64,000 nucleotides of DNA, from NCBI RefSeq assembly GCF_019449275.2, contig NZ_JAHZQZ020000017.1, positions 1 to 64,000 of the forward strand, read 5' to 3'. This DNA is from Microbacterium sp. HD4P20 (GTDB lineage: Bacteria > Actinomycetota > Actinomycetes > Actinomycetales > Microbacteriaceae). A model generated the notes under the pieces. That model was not told where the DNA came from and searched no databases. It was given only the letters and a program-made list of their open reading frames with translations. Each line of letters opens with the position of its first letter. Position 1 is the stretch's first letter. This document shows, piece after piece, positions 41,127 through 50,721 of the stretch. The translations under genes were made by a program, and so were the position numbers.

Positions 41127-43019
41127 TCACCGACCGCAGTCGTCGACGTGCGTGTCGGTGCGGGTCAGCCTCGCCTCGGTCCAGTTCACGAGGACCGGCA
41201 GGAAGCGCGATCCCGGCAGCAGCGTCCCGAGATGGTCGTATCCGCGGTATGCGAGCCGGCGGACCTGCTCACCCTGGGCGCACAGGCGGTCGACGAATTC
41301 CTCCTGCAGTCGCGGAGGGATCACTTCGTCCTCCGTCCCCCACACGACCAGGAGCGGGTGCTCCCACGGCCCGGTGGGCACGTTGTCGGCGAGCCGCCGG
41401 CCGAGCGCCCCGGCGGTGAGATCCCCCACGTAGAGCGGACGGTCCTCTGCCACCCCCAGCGCCGTGGCGACCGAGACCATCACTCCGGGCTCGGACGGGC
41501 AGCGCTGGGTCATCTCGCGCACGATCGCTTCGGCGCCGGGAGCGATGTATCTCGCGAGGTCGACGTCGTCATACGTGTCGGCGTAGGGCACCAGGACCCA
41601 CGAGATCAGGATCGACAGAAGCACACTGGCGTCGCCGTCGGTGAGCTCGTCCGCCAGCGCGAGCGGATCGGCCGCGGGTGCCAGCACCGCGGTGCCGAGC
41701 ATGTCGACCTGCGGCGCATAGTCCTCGGCGATCTGCGACATCCACAGCGCGGCGTGCCCGCCTTGCGAGTGGCCCCACGCCACCGTGCGCGCCGACAGCG
41801 TCACGTCATCCAACTCCCCCGCCGCCAGCACCGCATCCAACGAGGACCGCGCCTCCCCTCGGCCGATGAGGTACGGGAAGACACCTGGAGCACCCTGACC
41901 GGAGTAGTCCGACGCCACCACGATCCATCCGCGTCGGATCGCCTCGTCGAGCGCCGGGATGGCCCACTTCGTCGCGGAGGCGTCACGCAGACTCGGTGCG
42001 CAGCCCCTGGCCACTCCCGTCGTGCCGTGGTTCCACGCGATGACCGGGCGTGCGCCGGGTGGCCGCTCGTCCGGCACGATCACGAGCGCGCTGGCGACCG
42101 CCGGCTGGCCGACCGCGTCGCGCGTGGTGTAGAGGATGCGGTTGACGTGGGCGCCCGCCGGCTCCTGACCGGCGAACTCGCCCACCCGGATGAGCCGACC
42201 ATGCTCGTACGGCACCACCGGGGGCGGATCGTAGAAGGCGTCCACGACGGGGGCGCCGTCAGACAGCCACGAACTGGCCCACCAGCCGACCGCCGCGAGC
42301 GCCACCAGCAGCGCCGCGACCCCGTAGCGGCCCGCCGCCACCCACGCGCTGCGTGCGCGGGCACGAGGTGTCGGCTGGGCCGAGGCATCCATCGCGCCGT
42401 TCTTGTCCTCTTCACGTGACCCGACGTCCGCTGGGGCGGTCCCCCGGCCCGCGACGTAGGCACGCACCGCCCGCACCACCAGGGTCGCGCCGAAGACGAT
42501 GGTGCGCACCCCGAACACGATGGCGACGACCAGGACGGTGACATCGGGCCACGAGAAGGCGAGGATGCCGAAGACGACCTGAGCGCTTCCCCACGCAGTG
42601 GCGAGCACGCGCTGGCTGACGCGGCCCCGTGAGATCGCGTCGTACAGCGAGGCGAGGCCGCCGACGAGCAGCAGAACGGCGATCAGCTGTGGCAGCAGTT
42701 CGAGCGTGCGGCCAAGACCGACCAGGATGGCGAGGCCGAGCCCGATCCACAGCGCCCCGAACGTCACACGCGACCACAGGGCCGACTCGGGGGTCCCCAG
42801 CATTCTCGCGACGCCTGTGAACACGGCGCTGAGTCCGACGTAGATCGTCAGCAGGAACAGCGAGGTCAGGGGCCGCGTGACGATCAGCAGACCCACCAGC
42901 AGAGACAACGCACCGACGACTGCCAGAGCCGCCGGGGGTGCGCCACGAAGGAGCCGTGGCGCGATGCTCCAGCCGGCCACGCGGAGATGACGGGCTCCGC
43001 GGATCACCCGCACCATCAT
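41127..43019 (-). CDS. Fusion of DUF308 membrane domain and secretory-lipase-type hydrolase
   Basis: A 630-aa protein in two parts. Residues 1 to about 190 are six hydrophobic helices of the DUF308/HdeD type (LLVGLLIVTRPLTSLFLLTI, then LWIGLGLAILVGLGRTLELLP). After a charged linker and one more helix (about 233-255), an alpha/beta hydrolase follows (about 270-630) with the nucleophile elbow GHSQGG, Ser418. Late Asp (WGTEDEV) and His (YDHLG) complete a triad. The hydrolase part resembles actinobacterial secretory lipases of the LIP family. The topology should place it outside the membrane. The fusion is intact in frame, with one promoter region shared with the divergent phosphoesterase gene. 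Confidence 0.82.
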   Translation of the reverse strand: MMVRVIRGARHLRVAGWSIAPRLLRGAPPAALAVVGALSLLVGLLIVTRPLTSLFLLTIYVGLSAVFTGVARMLGTPESALWSRVTFGALWIGLGLAILVGLGRTLELLPQLIAVLLLVGGLASLYDAISRGRVSQRVLATAWGSAQVVFGILAFSWPDVTVLVVAIVFGVRTIVFGATLVVRAVRAYVAGRGTAPADVGSREEDKNGAMDASAQPTPRARARSAWVAAGRYGVAALLVALAAVGWWASSWLSDGAPVVDAFYDPPPVVPYEHGRLIRVGEFAGQEPAGAHVNRILYTTRDAVGQPAVASALVIVPDERPPGARPVIAWNHGTTGVARGCAPSLRDASATKWAIPALDEAIRRGWIVVASDYSGQGAPGVFPYLIGRGEARSSLDAVLAAGELDDVTLSARTVAWGHSQGGHAALWMSQIAEDYAPQVDMLGTAVLAPAADPLALADELTDGDASVLLSILISWVLVPYADTYDDVDLARYIAPGAEAIVREMTQRCPSEPGVMVSVATALGVAEDRPLYVGDLTAGALGRRLADNVPTGPWEHPLLVVWGTEDEVIPPRLQEEFVDRLCAQGEQVRRLAYRGYDHLGTLLPGSRFLPVLVNWTEARLTRTDTHVDDCGR

Positions 43020-43203
43020 AGATCGCCGGAGGTCGCCCCCGTCGGCTCAGCTGCTCCGGATCACGCTCCGGTTGGTCGGCTGTCCACCTGCCGATGCGCT
43101 GCGCGCAACCAATCCGTTACTCGACGCCGTCAGCCTCGCAAGAGAGCGTCTGCGCGATCCGACATCTCGCTGCGCTCTTCCTTCCCCGATGAATGGAGCA
43201 TTC

Positions 43204-45738
43204 GTGGTCTCGCCCACAACCCATCCGATGCGGCGCGTCGTGCGCCGCTGTCTCGCCCTCTGCGCGACCGCCGGTCTCGCCGCGGGAGTGTTCGCTGTCG
43301 CCCCGGCAACCGCTGCGGTCGCGGCCGAAGAGTCCGCGCCCGCCGAGGAACTCGCGTCGCGGTTCACTTTCGCGGTGCTGCCCGACACGCAGTTCTATTC
43401 GCGATACTCGTCCGACCAGTTCGTACCCCGCTACGGCACCGACCCCTTCTCGGTCCAGACCGACTGGCTCGCCGAACACGCCGAGGCCCTTCGCATCCCC
43501 TTCACGGCGCATCTGGGCGATGTCGTCGACCGTGCCGGCACCCAGCACGAATGGGAGGCGGCCGACCGCGCGATGAAGACGCTCGACGACGCCGGCCTGC
43601 CCTACTCGATCCTCCCGGGGAACCACGACGTGCTCGACAGCAGGAAGTGGGACACCGAGCTCGACGCCGCCGCTGAGCCGTTCAACCGCTGGTTCGGCAA
43701 AGCACGTGCCGCGATGCAGTCGACCTACGGTGGCAGCGACCCGACCGGCCTGAGCCAGTACCACATCTTCGAGGCGGAGGGACAGCAGTTCATGTCGCTC
43801 GCACTGTCGTGGCGACCGTCCGACGCGACGCTCGCCTGGGCGCAGAGCGTGCTCGACGCGCATCCGACCGTGCCGGTGATCCTGAGCAACCACGCCCTCA
43901 TCAGCGTCGGCGCCGACCAGACGACGCCGGTCGAGACAGGTGACAGCACCCGGATGTGGGATGAGCTCATCAAGGGCAACGACCAGATCTTCATGACGCT
44001 GAATGGCCATTTCCATGGCGCGACCCGGCAGGTGAAGATCAACGACTTCGGTCACCCGGTGCACCAGATCCTCATGGACTATCAGATGGCGTACGAGGGC
44101 GGCAACGGTTACCTGGGCCTGTTCGAGTTCGATCTCACGAACGACACCATCTCGCTCGAGACCGGTTCGCCCTGGGTGACTTTCAAGCCCCAAGACACAC
44201 TCACGAGCTACGATCAGCCGCTCCTGGACGGTCAGCACCAGCGTTTCACACTCGACTTCGACTTCAGCGAGCGCTTCCAGGGCTTCCACCCCGGATTCAC
44301 GGCGGGCACCCCCGATGAGCCGTCGCTGAGCGCGGCCGCGCGCTCGATCCTCCTCGACGGCTTCGAAGGCCCCGACCCGATCGCGACCGAGCCGCCCGGG
44401 AACGAGCTTGACTTCGTCCCGGCCGAAGGAACCCTGGCCCATTGGCGATTCAACGGCCACGACGGCGTCATCGACGGCGACACCGTGATCGAGGACATCG
44501 TCGGCGACAACGATCTGACCCGCGTCGACCCGGCGGAGACGAATGCCATCGGCGCCACGTGGGAAGACGTCACCATCGAGAGCGACAGCGTGCACGGGTT
44601 CTCCGCCGACGGGGCCGCGGCATGCTTCGACAACTCGTCGAGCACGCGCTTCAGTTACCTCACGACCGCCGCTGACGCGGCGATCAACGATGCCGACCTC
44701 ACGCACGGCTACACCATCGAGACCTTCGTCAAGATGGATGCCGACTGGGATGCCGCGACCAACGGATGGTCGAAAGCCATCACCCGTACCGGCAACCGTT
44801 CGTTGATGGGGGCGCCTCGTACCCAGTGGGATTGGACGGCTTCGCCGACCGCTCTGGGCATCTCGAATCTGCGCGAGTTCCAGTTCACGAGCCTGCCCGC
44901 CGACGCCACGCAAGGCGACCGGGTGAACTGGTCGGGCGAGATCATGGTCGACGCGTGGTCACACGTGGCAGTGGTCAACGACGCCGCCGCGGGGACGACG
45001 ACGATGTACGTCGACGGGGCTCCGGTTCTGCGGAATGCGACCAACGTCGTCGGCCAGGCAGGCATGGCGGACATGCCCTGGATCATCGGCGCGGATTGGG
45101 TCGATGACGCAGCCCGCAACGGCTGGCACGGCTGCGTGGGTGAAACGCGCATCGTCGATCGGCCGACCACGCCGGACGAATGGCTGACGCAGCGCGCGGA
45201 CCTCAGCGGCTTGACGGTCGCACAGGCGCCTGAGGGCGCCGTCGGCGTGGGCGAACCGGTGACCTTCGCCGGCACCGGCTTCCCCGGTGCCGAGGTCCGC
45301 TCGACCGCCGCGGATGCCCGCACGATGGTGACCGCCGACGGTACGTGGGAGCTCCAGATCGCCGAGGGCCTGGTTCGCGGTGAGAACTCGATCGAGCTCG
45401 TGCAAGCACTCGGAACGCGAGCCGGGACGCCGGTGACGGTCGAGTTCGAGGTGGAGCCGATGGCCGTGGCGGTCACAGCGTCCACCCGCATCCTGGCCGG
45501 CAAGCAGTACGTGTCGGTCGTCGCGACGAACCACGAGCCTTCCCCGGTCGACATCGTCATCGAGACCCCCTACGGCTCGAAGACCTTCCTCGCTGTGGGC
45601 CCGGGAAGGTCCGCGAACGTCTCGATGAACTCTCGTATGAGCTCGGTTCCCGCCGGCACGGCGAGCGTTGAGGTCACCGGTACCATCGCCGGCGAGACGG
45701 TCACCATGACGAAGCTGGCGGCCTATCCGGCCAGCTGA
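43204..45738 (+). CDS. Secreted metallophosphoesterase with LamG-like domain
   Basis: An 844-aa exported protein. A signal peptide (RRVVRRCLAL, hydrophobic core, ending near APATAAVAA at residue 40) is followed by a calcineurin-like phosphoesterase (about 50-330) with Asp61 in LPDTQ, HLGDVVD (Asp106), LPGNHD and LNGHFHG. A concanavalin/LamG-like jelly roll follows (about 410-640; TLAHWRFNGHDG, MYVDGAPV, CVGETRIVD). The C-terminal 190 residues look like Ig-type strands. The protein is probably a cell-surface phosphodiesterase or nuclease that binds a polysaccharide. GTG 43204 is chosen for the TGGAGC before it. ATG 43189 is the alternative. Confidence 0.85.
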   Translation: MVSPTTHPMRRVVRRCLALCATAGLAAGVFAVAPATAAVAAEESAPAEELASRFTFAVLPDTQFYSRYSSDQFVPRYGTDPFSVQTDWLAEHAEALRIPFTAHLGDVVDRAGTQHEWEAADRAMKTLDDAGLPYSILPGNHDVLDSRKWDTELDAAAEPFNRWFGKARAAMQSTYGGSDPTGLSQYHIFEAEGQQFMSLALSWRPSDATLAWAQSVLDAHPTVPVILSNHALISVGADQTTPVETGDSTRMWDELIKGNDQIFMTLNGHFHGATRQVKINDFGHPVHQILMDYQMAYEGGNGYLGLFEFDLTNDTISLETGSPWVTFKPQDTLTSYDQPLLDGQHQRFTLDFDFSERFQGFHPGFTAGTPDEPSLSAAARSILLDGFEGPDPIATEPPGNELDFVPAEGTLAHWRFNGHDGVIDGDTVIEDIVGDNDLTRVDPAETNAIGATWEDVTIESDSVHGFSADGAAACFDNSSSTRFSYLTTAADAAINDADLTHGYTIETFVKMDADWDAATNGWSKAITRTGNRSLMGAPRTQWDWTASPTALGISNLREFQFTSLPADATQGDRVNWSGEIMVDAWSHVAVVNDAAAGTTTMYVDGAPVLRNATNVVGQAGMADMPWIIGADWVDDAARNGWHGCVGETRIVDRPTTPDEWLTQRADLSGLTVAQAPEGAVGVGEPVTFAGTGFPGAEVRSTAADARTMVTADGTWELQIAEGLVRGENSIELVQALGTRAGTPVTVEFEVEPMAVAVTASTRILAGKQYVSVVATNHEPSPVDIVIETPYGSKTFLAVGPGRSANVSMNSRMSSVPAGTASVEVTGTIAGETVTMTKLAAYPAS

Positions 45739-45873
45739 TCAAGGGCCGGGGCCGCCTCATCATCTCGGTGGTTCGTGGAGCGCGACGGCTGGCCCCAAGC
45801 TCCAGGTCGACGCCGGGGTCGAGCCCGGCTCGTACGGCTGGGTCTTGACCCCCGTTGTTCGAGTAGCCATCCC

Positions 45874-45904
45874 CGTCGGGGACGGGAGCCTCCCGTCCCC
45901 GACG
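45874..45904. terminator. Perfect hairpin downstream of the phosphoesterase gene
   Basis: 14-nt arms cgtcggggacggga (45874-45887) and tcccgtccccgacg (45891-45904) with a 3-nt loop. It lies 135 nt after the stop codon and has no T tract. Confidence 0.55.
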
Positions 45905-46147
45905 TCCGCCCAGTGGCGCATGGCGTCCTGCGGAGGTCTTCTCGATGAAACTCCCCGTGCCCAGGTCGACATCTCGCCCTCCCACACCCGACGCCCAGCC
46001 AGCATCGACCGGGATGCCCGGCACGGGTCCGCACCCTCCCACCGTGCGGCGCAGAACCGACGGTCGTCACGACTGACGCCGCCTTGACTCGACAGCGTGG
46101 CGCGACGCGGAGAGCGACACGAACTACCGCGCCCACCGCTGCGCCGA

Positions 46148-46153
46148 CATACT
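46148..46153 (+). promoter_or_regulatory. -10 hexamer of leaderless AGCS gene
   Basis: CATACT lies 6 nt before ATG 46160. It deviates from TAnnnT in the first base but has the same position as the other leaderless promoters. Confidence 0.45.
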
Positions 46154-46159
46154 GGGCCG

Positions 46160-47662
46160 ATGGATGCTGTGAACGACTGGCTCTTGACGTGGGGCGACAG
46201 ACTCTGGACGTGGATGGTCCTGCCGGTCGTGGTGGGCCTCGGGATCTACTTCACCGTCAGGTCGGGAGTGGTGCAGTTCCGGCTCATCCCCGAGATGTTC
46301 CGCACCCTGACCGACAAGACTCCGCGCGGCGACGACGGTCGCCCGCAGTCGGTTTCGGCGTTCCAGGCGTTCACGATCTCGGCGGCCTCGCGCGTCGGCG
46401 TCGGCAACATCGCGGGCGTCGGAACCGCGATCGCGCTCGGCGGCCCGGGGGCGGTCTTCTGGATGTGGCTCATGGCGTTCGTGGGCGGCGCCTCGAGCTT
46501 CATCGAGTCGTCGCTGGCGCAGTTGTTCAAAGTGCGTGACAGCGACGGTTTCCGCGGTGGACCGGCCTATTACATGGAGCGGGGTCTGAAGGCTCGCTGG
46601 ATGGGCATCGTCTTCGCCGTGATCCTCATCGTGTGCTTTCCGTTCGCGTTCAGCTCACTGCAGGCCAACACGATCACAGCGACCGTCACCGCGAGCATGG
46701 GCGCCGAGTCCGCGGCGTGGCTGCCTTGGGTGATCGGCGTCGCGGTGGCGCTACTGACGGCGCTGGTCGTCTTCGGCGGTGTGCGCCGCATCGCCTCGGT
46801 GACGCAGATGCTCGTACCGCTGATGGCTCTGGCCTACCTCCTGTTGGGCCTCGTCGTGGTCGGTCTGCACATCGACCGGCTGCCGGCCGTGTTCGCCGAG
46901 ATCTTCACGCAGGCGTGGGGCTTCAACGAAGTCGTCGGTGCGGCCTTCGGCTACATCGTCCTGACCGGCGTGCGGCGCGGCATGTTCTCCAACGAGGCCG
47001 GCCTCGGTTCCGCCCCGAACGCGGGAGCCAGCGCTGCCGTCACGCACCCGGTCAAGCAGGGGCTCGTACAGACGCTCGGGGTGTACTTCGACACGTTCCT
47101 GGTGTGCTCCATCACCGCGTTCATCATCCTGGTGTCCGTCCCGGACCTGAGCACCGCGACGCGGGGCATCGGGCTGACGCAAGGGGCTCTGGTCGGAACG
47201 CTCGGCGAGTGGTCGAACATCGCGCTCAGCGTCATCATCTTCCTTCTCGCGTTCTCGTCCATCCTCGGCAACTACTACTACGGCGAATCGAACATCGAGT
47301 TCATCACTCCGCACCGCGGCGTGCTCGCCGGCTACCGGACGCTGGTGGTGATCGCAGTCCTCGCGGGCTCCGTCGTCGGCGCCGACCTGGTGTGGAGCTT
47401 CGCGGACGGCGTCATGGGACTCATGGCGCTCACGAACCTGATCGCGATCGGGCTGCTTTCGGGCATCGCGTTCCGCCTGCTCAAGGACTACACGTGGCAG
47501 CGGCGTGAGGGACGCGATCCGGTCTTCACACGGGATCGGATGCCCGATATCGACGGCATCGCCGTGTGGGAGGACGAGCTCTCGGTCACCGGGCCGATCG
47601 ATGTGGTCACCAGGCGGCGGCAGAGCCAGAAGCACCGGGACCACCTGCAGAGCGAACGCTGA
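46160..47662 (+). CDS. Alanine/glycine:cation symporter (AGCS family)
   Basis: A 500-aa sodium/proton-coupled amino acid symporter with about eleven membrane helices. The AGCS signature is visible as SRVGVGNIAGVGTAIALGGPGAVFWMW (about residues 78-104). The GVRRGMFSNEAGLGSAPNAGA segment is also highly characteristic. Alanine or glycine is the expected substrate. The C-terminal tail of about 50 residues is charged and cytoplasmic. The gene is monocistronic and leaderless by promoter spacing. The next gene follows after 48 nt with its own hexamer. Confidence 0.93.
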   Translation: MDAVNDWLLTWGDRLWTWMVLPVVVGLGIYFTVRSGVVQFRLIPEMFRTLTDKTPRGDDGRPQSVSAFQAFTISAASRVGVGNIAGVGTAIALGGPGAVFWMWLMAFVGGASSFIESSLAQLFKVRDSDGFRGGPAYYMERGLKARWMGIVFAVILIVCFPFAFSSLQANTITATVTASMGAESAAWLPWVIGVAVALLTALVVFGGVRRIASVTQMLVPLMALAYLLLGLVVVGLHIDRLPAVFAEIFTQAWGFNEVVGAAFGYIVLTGVRRGMFSNEAGLGSAPNAGASAAVTHPVKQGLVQTLGVYFDTFLVCSITAFIILVSVPDLSTATRGIGLTQGALVGTLGEWSNIALSVIIFLLAFSSILGNYYYGESNIEFITPHRGVLAGYRTLVVIAVLAGSVVGADLVWSFADGVMGLMALTNLIAIGLLSGIAFRLLKDYTWQRREGRDPVFTRDRMPDIDGIAVWEDELSVTGPIDVVTRRRQSQKHRDHLQSER

Positions 47663-47698
47663 GAAGCAAGCCCTCCCTCCACCCCTGGGCACGGTCTC

Positions 47699-47704
47699 TA
47701 TGCT
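47699..47704 (+). promoter_or_regulatory. -10 hexamer of leaderless DUF1206 gene
   Basis: TATGCT, 6 nt before ATG 47711. Confidence 0.6.
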
Positions 47705-47710
47705 GACCCC

Positions 47711-48517
47711 ATGGCACGCGCTGAGGTGAGGTCGGCAGCGCGCCGCGCCGAGGCCAACCCGATCTTCGAGGCTCTCGCTCGCGGCGGCTACGTCGCGGAC
47801 GGACTCGTCCACATCCTGATCGGCGTCTTCACGGTCGTGGTCGCCTTCGGAGGGGACGGCGAGACCGACCAGCCCGGCGCATTCCGCGCCATCGCCGGCG
47901 CGCCCCTGGGCTTCGTCGTCCTGTGGGTCGCCGCGATCGCGCTGACGGCCCTCGGCCTGTGGGAGATCCTCGAGGGCGTCCTGGTGCCCCGCGGCAGCCG
48001 TCCGCGCAAGTGGGGTGCGCGCATCACCGAGTGGGGCAAGGCGGCAGTCTTCCTCGCTCTCGCCGCCATCGCCGCGGCTGTCGCGATCGGCGCGCGTCCC
48101 GATCCGGACGAGAGCGTTCAGGACGCCAGTCGCGGGCTTCTCGATGTGCCGGGCGGCCCGTGGGTACTCGGGCTGATCGGCGCCGGCATCGGCGTGAGCG
48201 GCATCGTGTTCGGGATAGTCGGCATCCGTCGCAAGTTCCTCGAGGGCTTCGCGCTACCCGAGGGGCGCTCGGGCATCGTGGTGAACGGGCTCGCCGTCGT
48301 GGGGTACGTCGCGAAAGGCGTCGCCCTCGTCACCGTCGGAGTGCTCTTGGTCGTCGCATCGGTGAAGATCGATGCCGACGACACGGGCGCGCTCGACGCC
48401 GCACTCGACGGACTGACCGCGCTCTCGTATGGACCGGCGGTGTGCGCGGCGATCGGCCTCGGTCTGATGGCGTACGGAGTGTTCCTCGTGCTGTCGGCTC
48501 GATTCCGGCGCCTCTGA
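47711..48517 (+). CDS. DUF1206 domain-containing membrane protein
   Basis: A 268-aa integral membrane protein made of three copies of the DUF1206 unit, each with two helices (starting near GGYVADGLVHILIG at residue 26, near WGKAAVFLALA at 110 and near VGYVAKGVALVTVGVLL at 198). The duplicated Gly-Tyr-x-Ala motif near each first helix is diagnostic. Its function is not known, and these proteins are found throughout actinobacteria and cyanobacteria. The gene is followed by a GC-rich bidirectional terminator, so it is not co-transcribed with the convergent phoX. Confidence 0.88.
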   Translation: MARAEVRSAARRAEANPIFEALARGGYVADGLVHILIGVFTVVVAFGGDGETDQPGAFRAIAGAPLGFVVLWVAAIALTALGLWEILEGVLVPRGSRPRKWGARITEWGKAAVFLALAAIAAAVAIGARPDPDESVQDASRGLLDVPGGPWVLGLIGAGIGVSGIVFGIVGIRRKFLEGFALPEGRSGIVVNGLAVVGYVAKGVALVTVGVLLVVASVKIDADDTGALDAALDGLTALSYGPAVCAAIGLGLMAYGVFLVLSARFRRL

Positions 48518-48525
48518 GAATCACG

Positions 48526-48561
48526 GCGGCGCCTGCAACCCCGGAAGGTCGCAGGCGCCGC
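48526..48561. terminator. Bidirectional terminator
   Basis: 11-nt arms gcggcgcctgc (48526-48536) and gcaggcgccgc (48551-48561), between the convergent DUF1206 and phoX genes. Confidence 0.7.
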
Positions 48562-48577
48562 GGACGTGCCGGGTCGA

Positions 48578-50665
48578 TCAGGCGCGATACACCTGCACGA
48601 CCGAAGGGCGCGGAGCGTTGGGCACGGCGCCGGGCGCGGTCGAGCCGTAGTCGGGGAAGATCGAGGTCGGCGCGTCGAAGGTACCGTCTTCGCCGGGATG
48701 CTGCACCGCAACGAACACCAGACCTTCACGGTCGTGGATGACGGGCCCGCATGTCTCGGCGTCACGCGGGACGGCGAGGAACTGCTGCACATGACCGCGC
48801 TCGGGTCCCTCGAGCGGCACCTTGTAGAGCGCGTCGTTGTAGCCGATGGTGCTCGGCGCGCCGTCGGTCGAGATCCAGAGGTTGCCCTCCGAGTCGAACG
48901 CGACGTTGTCCGGGCACGAGATCGGCGAGACGAGCTCCGACGGGAACCCGGCGAAGTACGTGTTCGCGTTCGTGGCCGGGTCGCCGCAGAGGAGCAGGAT
49001 GCTCCAGCCGAAGGTCGTGCCCGACTGTCCAGCGGTTTCGGTGAGCTCGATGACGTGACCGTAGCGGTTGCCGGTCACGGGGTTCGCCTCGTCCAGCGGC
49101 GACGCGCTGCCGCGCTGCGAGTTGTTGGTCAGAGCGAGGTATACCTTGCCGGTCTTCGGGTTGGGTTCGACGTCCTCGGGGCGGTCCATCTTCGTCGCGC
49201 CGACGGCATCCGCCGCCAGACGGGTGTAGACGAGTACCTCTTCCGTGCTGAATCCCGGGACGACCGACGCGCCGTTCTGGGTCAGCGGGATCCACTGGCC
49301 GCTGCCGTCGAACTGGCCGTCGGCAGGCAGGGCGCCGGTGCCGGTGATCTCGGAAGCCGGGGAGTCGCCGGTGAACTTGGCCACGTAGAGGTCGCCCTCG
49401 GCGAGGAGGCGCATGTTCTTCTTGCGCGAGCCCGAGATCCTGTGCTTCGAGACGAACTTGTACAGGTAGTCGTTGCGCTCGTCGTCGCCCATGTACGCCA
49501 CCACGCGCTTGTCCTGGCCCACGATGACGTTCGCGCCCTCGTGCTTCATGCGGCCCATCGCGGTGTGCTTGCGCGGCGTCGACGTCGGGTCATCCGGGTC
49601 GATCTCGACGATGTAGCCGAACCGGTTCGGCTCGTTGACGAAGCCCGGGTCGTGAGCGTTGAACCGGGGGTCGTAGGTCTCCCAGCCCGTCGAGGTCGAG
49701 GTGGACGCGGACGACTGGTAGCGCTTCTGCCCAGGGGTGTCGGCGGCCCACGCGAAGTATCCGTTGAAGTTCTCTTCGCCCGAGAGGATGGTCCCCCACG
49801 GCGTGGTGCCGCCGGCGCAGTTGCCGAGCGTACCGCGCACCCAGCGCCCCTCCGGGTCGTCGGCGGTCTTCATCAGGTCGGTGCCTGCAGCGGGGCCGGT
49901 CAGCTCGAAGACCGTCTCGACGGTGATGCGCCGGTTGCGGCGACCGTCGACGACGTAGCGCCAGGGCTCGCCGGTCCGCCGCCGCTCCAACTCGACCACC
50001 GACAGGCCCTGTGCAGCCTTGTAGATCTCGCTGCGGCGGCGCAGCTCGGCGGGGTCGCTGGACGGCGGGAACATGATGCCCGGATTGACGTATTCGTGAT
50101 TGGTGACGAGGACGCCCCGCTTGCCGTTCGGGTCGGCGAGGATGTCGAGGTAGTCGCAGTTGTATCCGAACTGCAGACCCTGCGCCTGTGGTGACTGCGC
50201 CAGGATGTCGAACGTCGGCGCGCTCGAGAAGAGCGGGTCGCCCCAGCGGATGATGGGGCTCCAGGTGTAGCCGGCGGGCACGGTGAAGGCGTCCACCGTC
50301 CGTGCGACGGGGGCGATGGGCTCGAACGCCAGGCCCGCGGTGCCCGGTCGTGCGAACGCAGCGCCGGGGCCGCTCACGCCGGCCGCGGCGGGAGCCGACG
50401 TCGGCGCCGAGGTGCGGAACGCGCCGACCGCGATGGCGACAGCGCCCGCGGCACCGAGGCCCAGCAGCGCGCGGCGCGACAGCGCCGCCGACGCGACGTC
50501 GCGAAAGTGCGCGTTGGACGACGTGTTGCACTCGGGGCCGAGGCAGGCGTTGGCGCACTTGTACTGGCAGGTGACCGCTGACCGCTTGCCGCGGACGTGA
50601 TCGGCCATCGGCAGCGAGGTGCGCGGGCTCGGCTGCGAGGTGCGGGGGTTTTCGACGATGCTCAC
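48578..50665 (-). CDS. phoX: PhoX family alkaline phosphatase
   Basis: A 695-aa PhoX (DUF839) phosphatase, a Ca2+- and Fe-dependent enzyme exported by Tat. The N terminus first has a Cys-rich stretch (TCQYKCANACLGPECNTS, about residues 31-48). The Tat motif SRRALLGLGAAGAV follows near residue 62, so the twin-arginine signal is internal, as in other actinobacterial PhoX. The propeller segments FGYNCDYLDIL, NHEYVNPG, GTLGNCAGGTTPWGTILSGEENF and DRPEDVEPNPKTGKVYLALTNN are typical. GGGAGGG precedes GTG 50665. A PHO-box-like repeat lies at 50722-50743. Role: phosphate release from organic esters outside the cell. Confidence 0.94.
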   Translation of the reverse strand: MSIVENPRTSQPSPRTSLPMADHVRGKRSAVTCQYKCANACLGPECNTSSNAHFRDVASAALSRRALLGLGAAGAVAIAVGAFRTSAPTSAPAAAGVSGPGAAFARPGTAGLAFEPIAPVARTVDAFTVPAGYTWSPIIRWGDPLFSSAPTFDILAQSPQAQGLQFGYNCDYLDILADPNGKRGVLVTNHEYVNPGIMFPPSSDPAELRRRSEIYKAAQGLSVVELERRRTGEPWRYVVDGRRNRRITVETVFELTGPAAGTDLMKTADDPEGRWVRGTLGNCAGGTTPWGTILSGEENFNGYFAWAADTPGQKRYQSSASTSTSTGWETYDPRFNAHDPGFVNEPNRFGYIVEIDPDDPTSTPRKHTAMGRMKHEGANVIVGQDKRVVAYMGDDERNDYLYKFVSKHRISGSRKKNMRLLAEGDLYVAKFTGDSPASEITGTGALPADGQFDGSGQWIPLTQNGASVVPGFSTEEVLVYTRLAADAVGATKMDRPEDVEPNPKTGKVYLALTNNSQRGSASPLDEANPVTGNRYGHVIELTETAGQSGTTFGWSILLLCGDPATNANTYFAGFPSELVSPISCPDNVAFDSEGNLWISTDGAPSTIGYNDALYKVPLEGPERGHVQQFLAVPRDAETCGPVIHDREGLVFVAVQHPGEDGTFDAPTSIFPDYGSTAPGAVPNAPRPSVVQVYRA

Positions 50666-50721
50666 GGTGGACGCCCTCCCTGACGTTCGGATGGCCGTCA
50701 GGATCCTCGCGTCCGCGAACA

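Larger units (their letters stand above)
45739..46159. other. 421-nt gap without a recognisable gene
   Basis: No coding region with a plausible product is visible on either strand. The gap contains a strong hairpin (45874-45904) and, at its right end, the promoter hexamer of the AGCS gene. Short open frames exist but have no ribosome-binding site or coherent composition. Confidence 0.5.

Noticed and set aside
46751-47812. 353-codon minus-strand frame opposite the AGCS transporter
   Set aside because: It is antisense to a strongly supported membrane protein. His/Asp/Arg-rich composition is the usual antisense image of hydrophobic helices.
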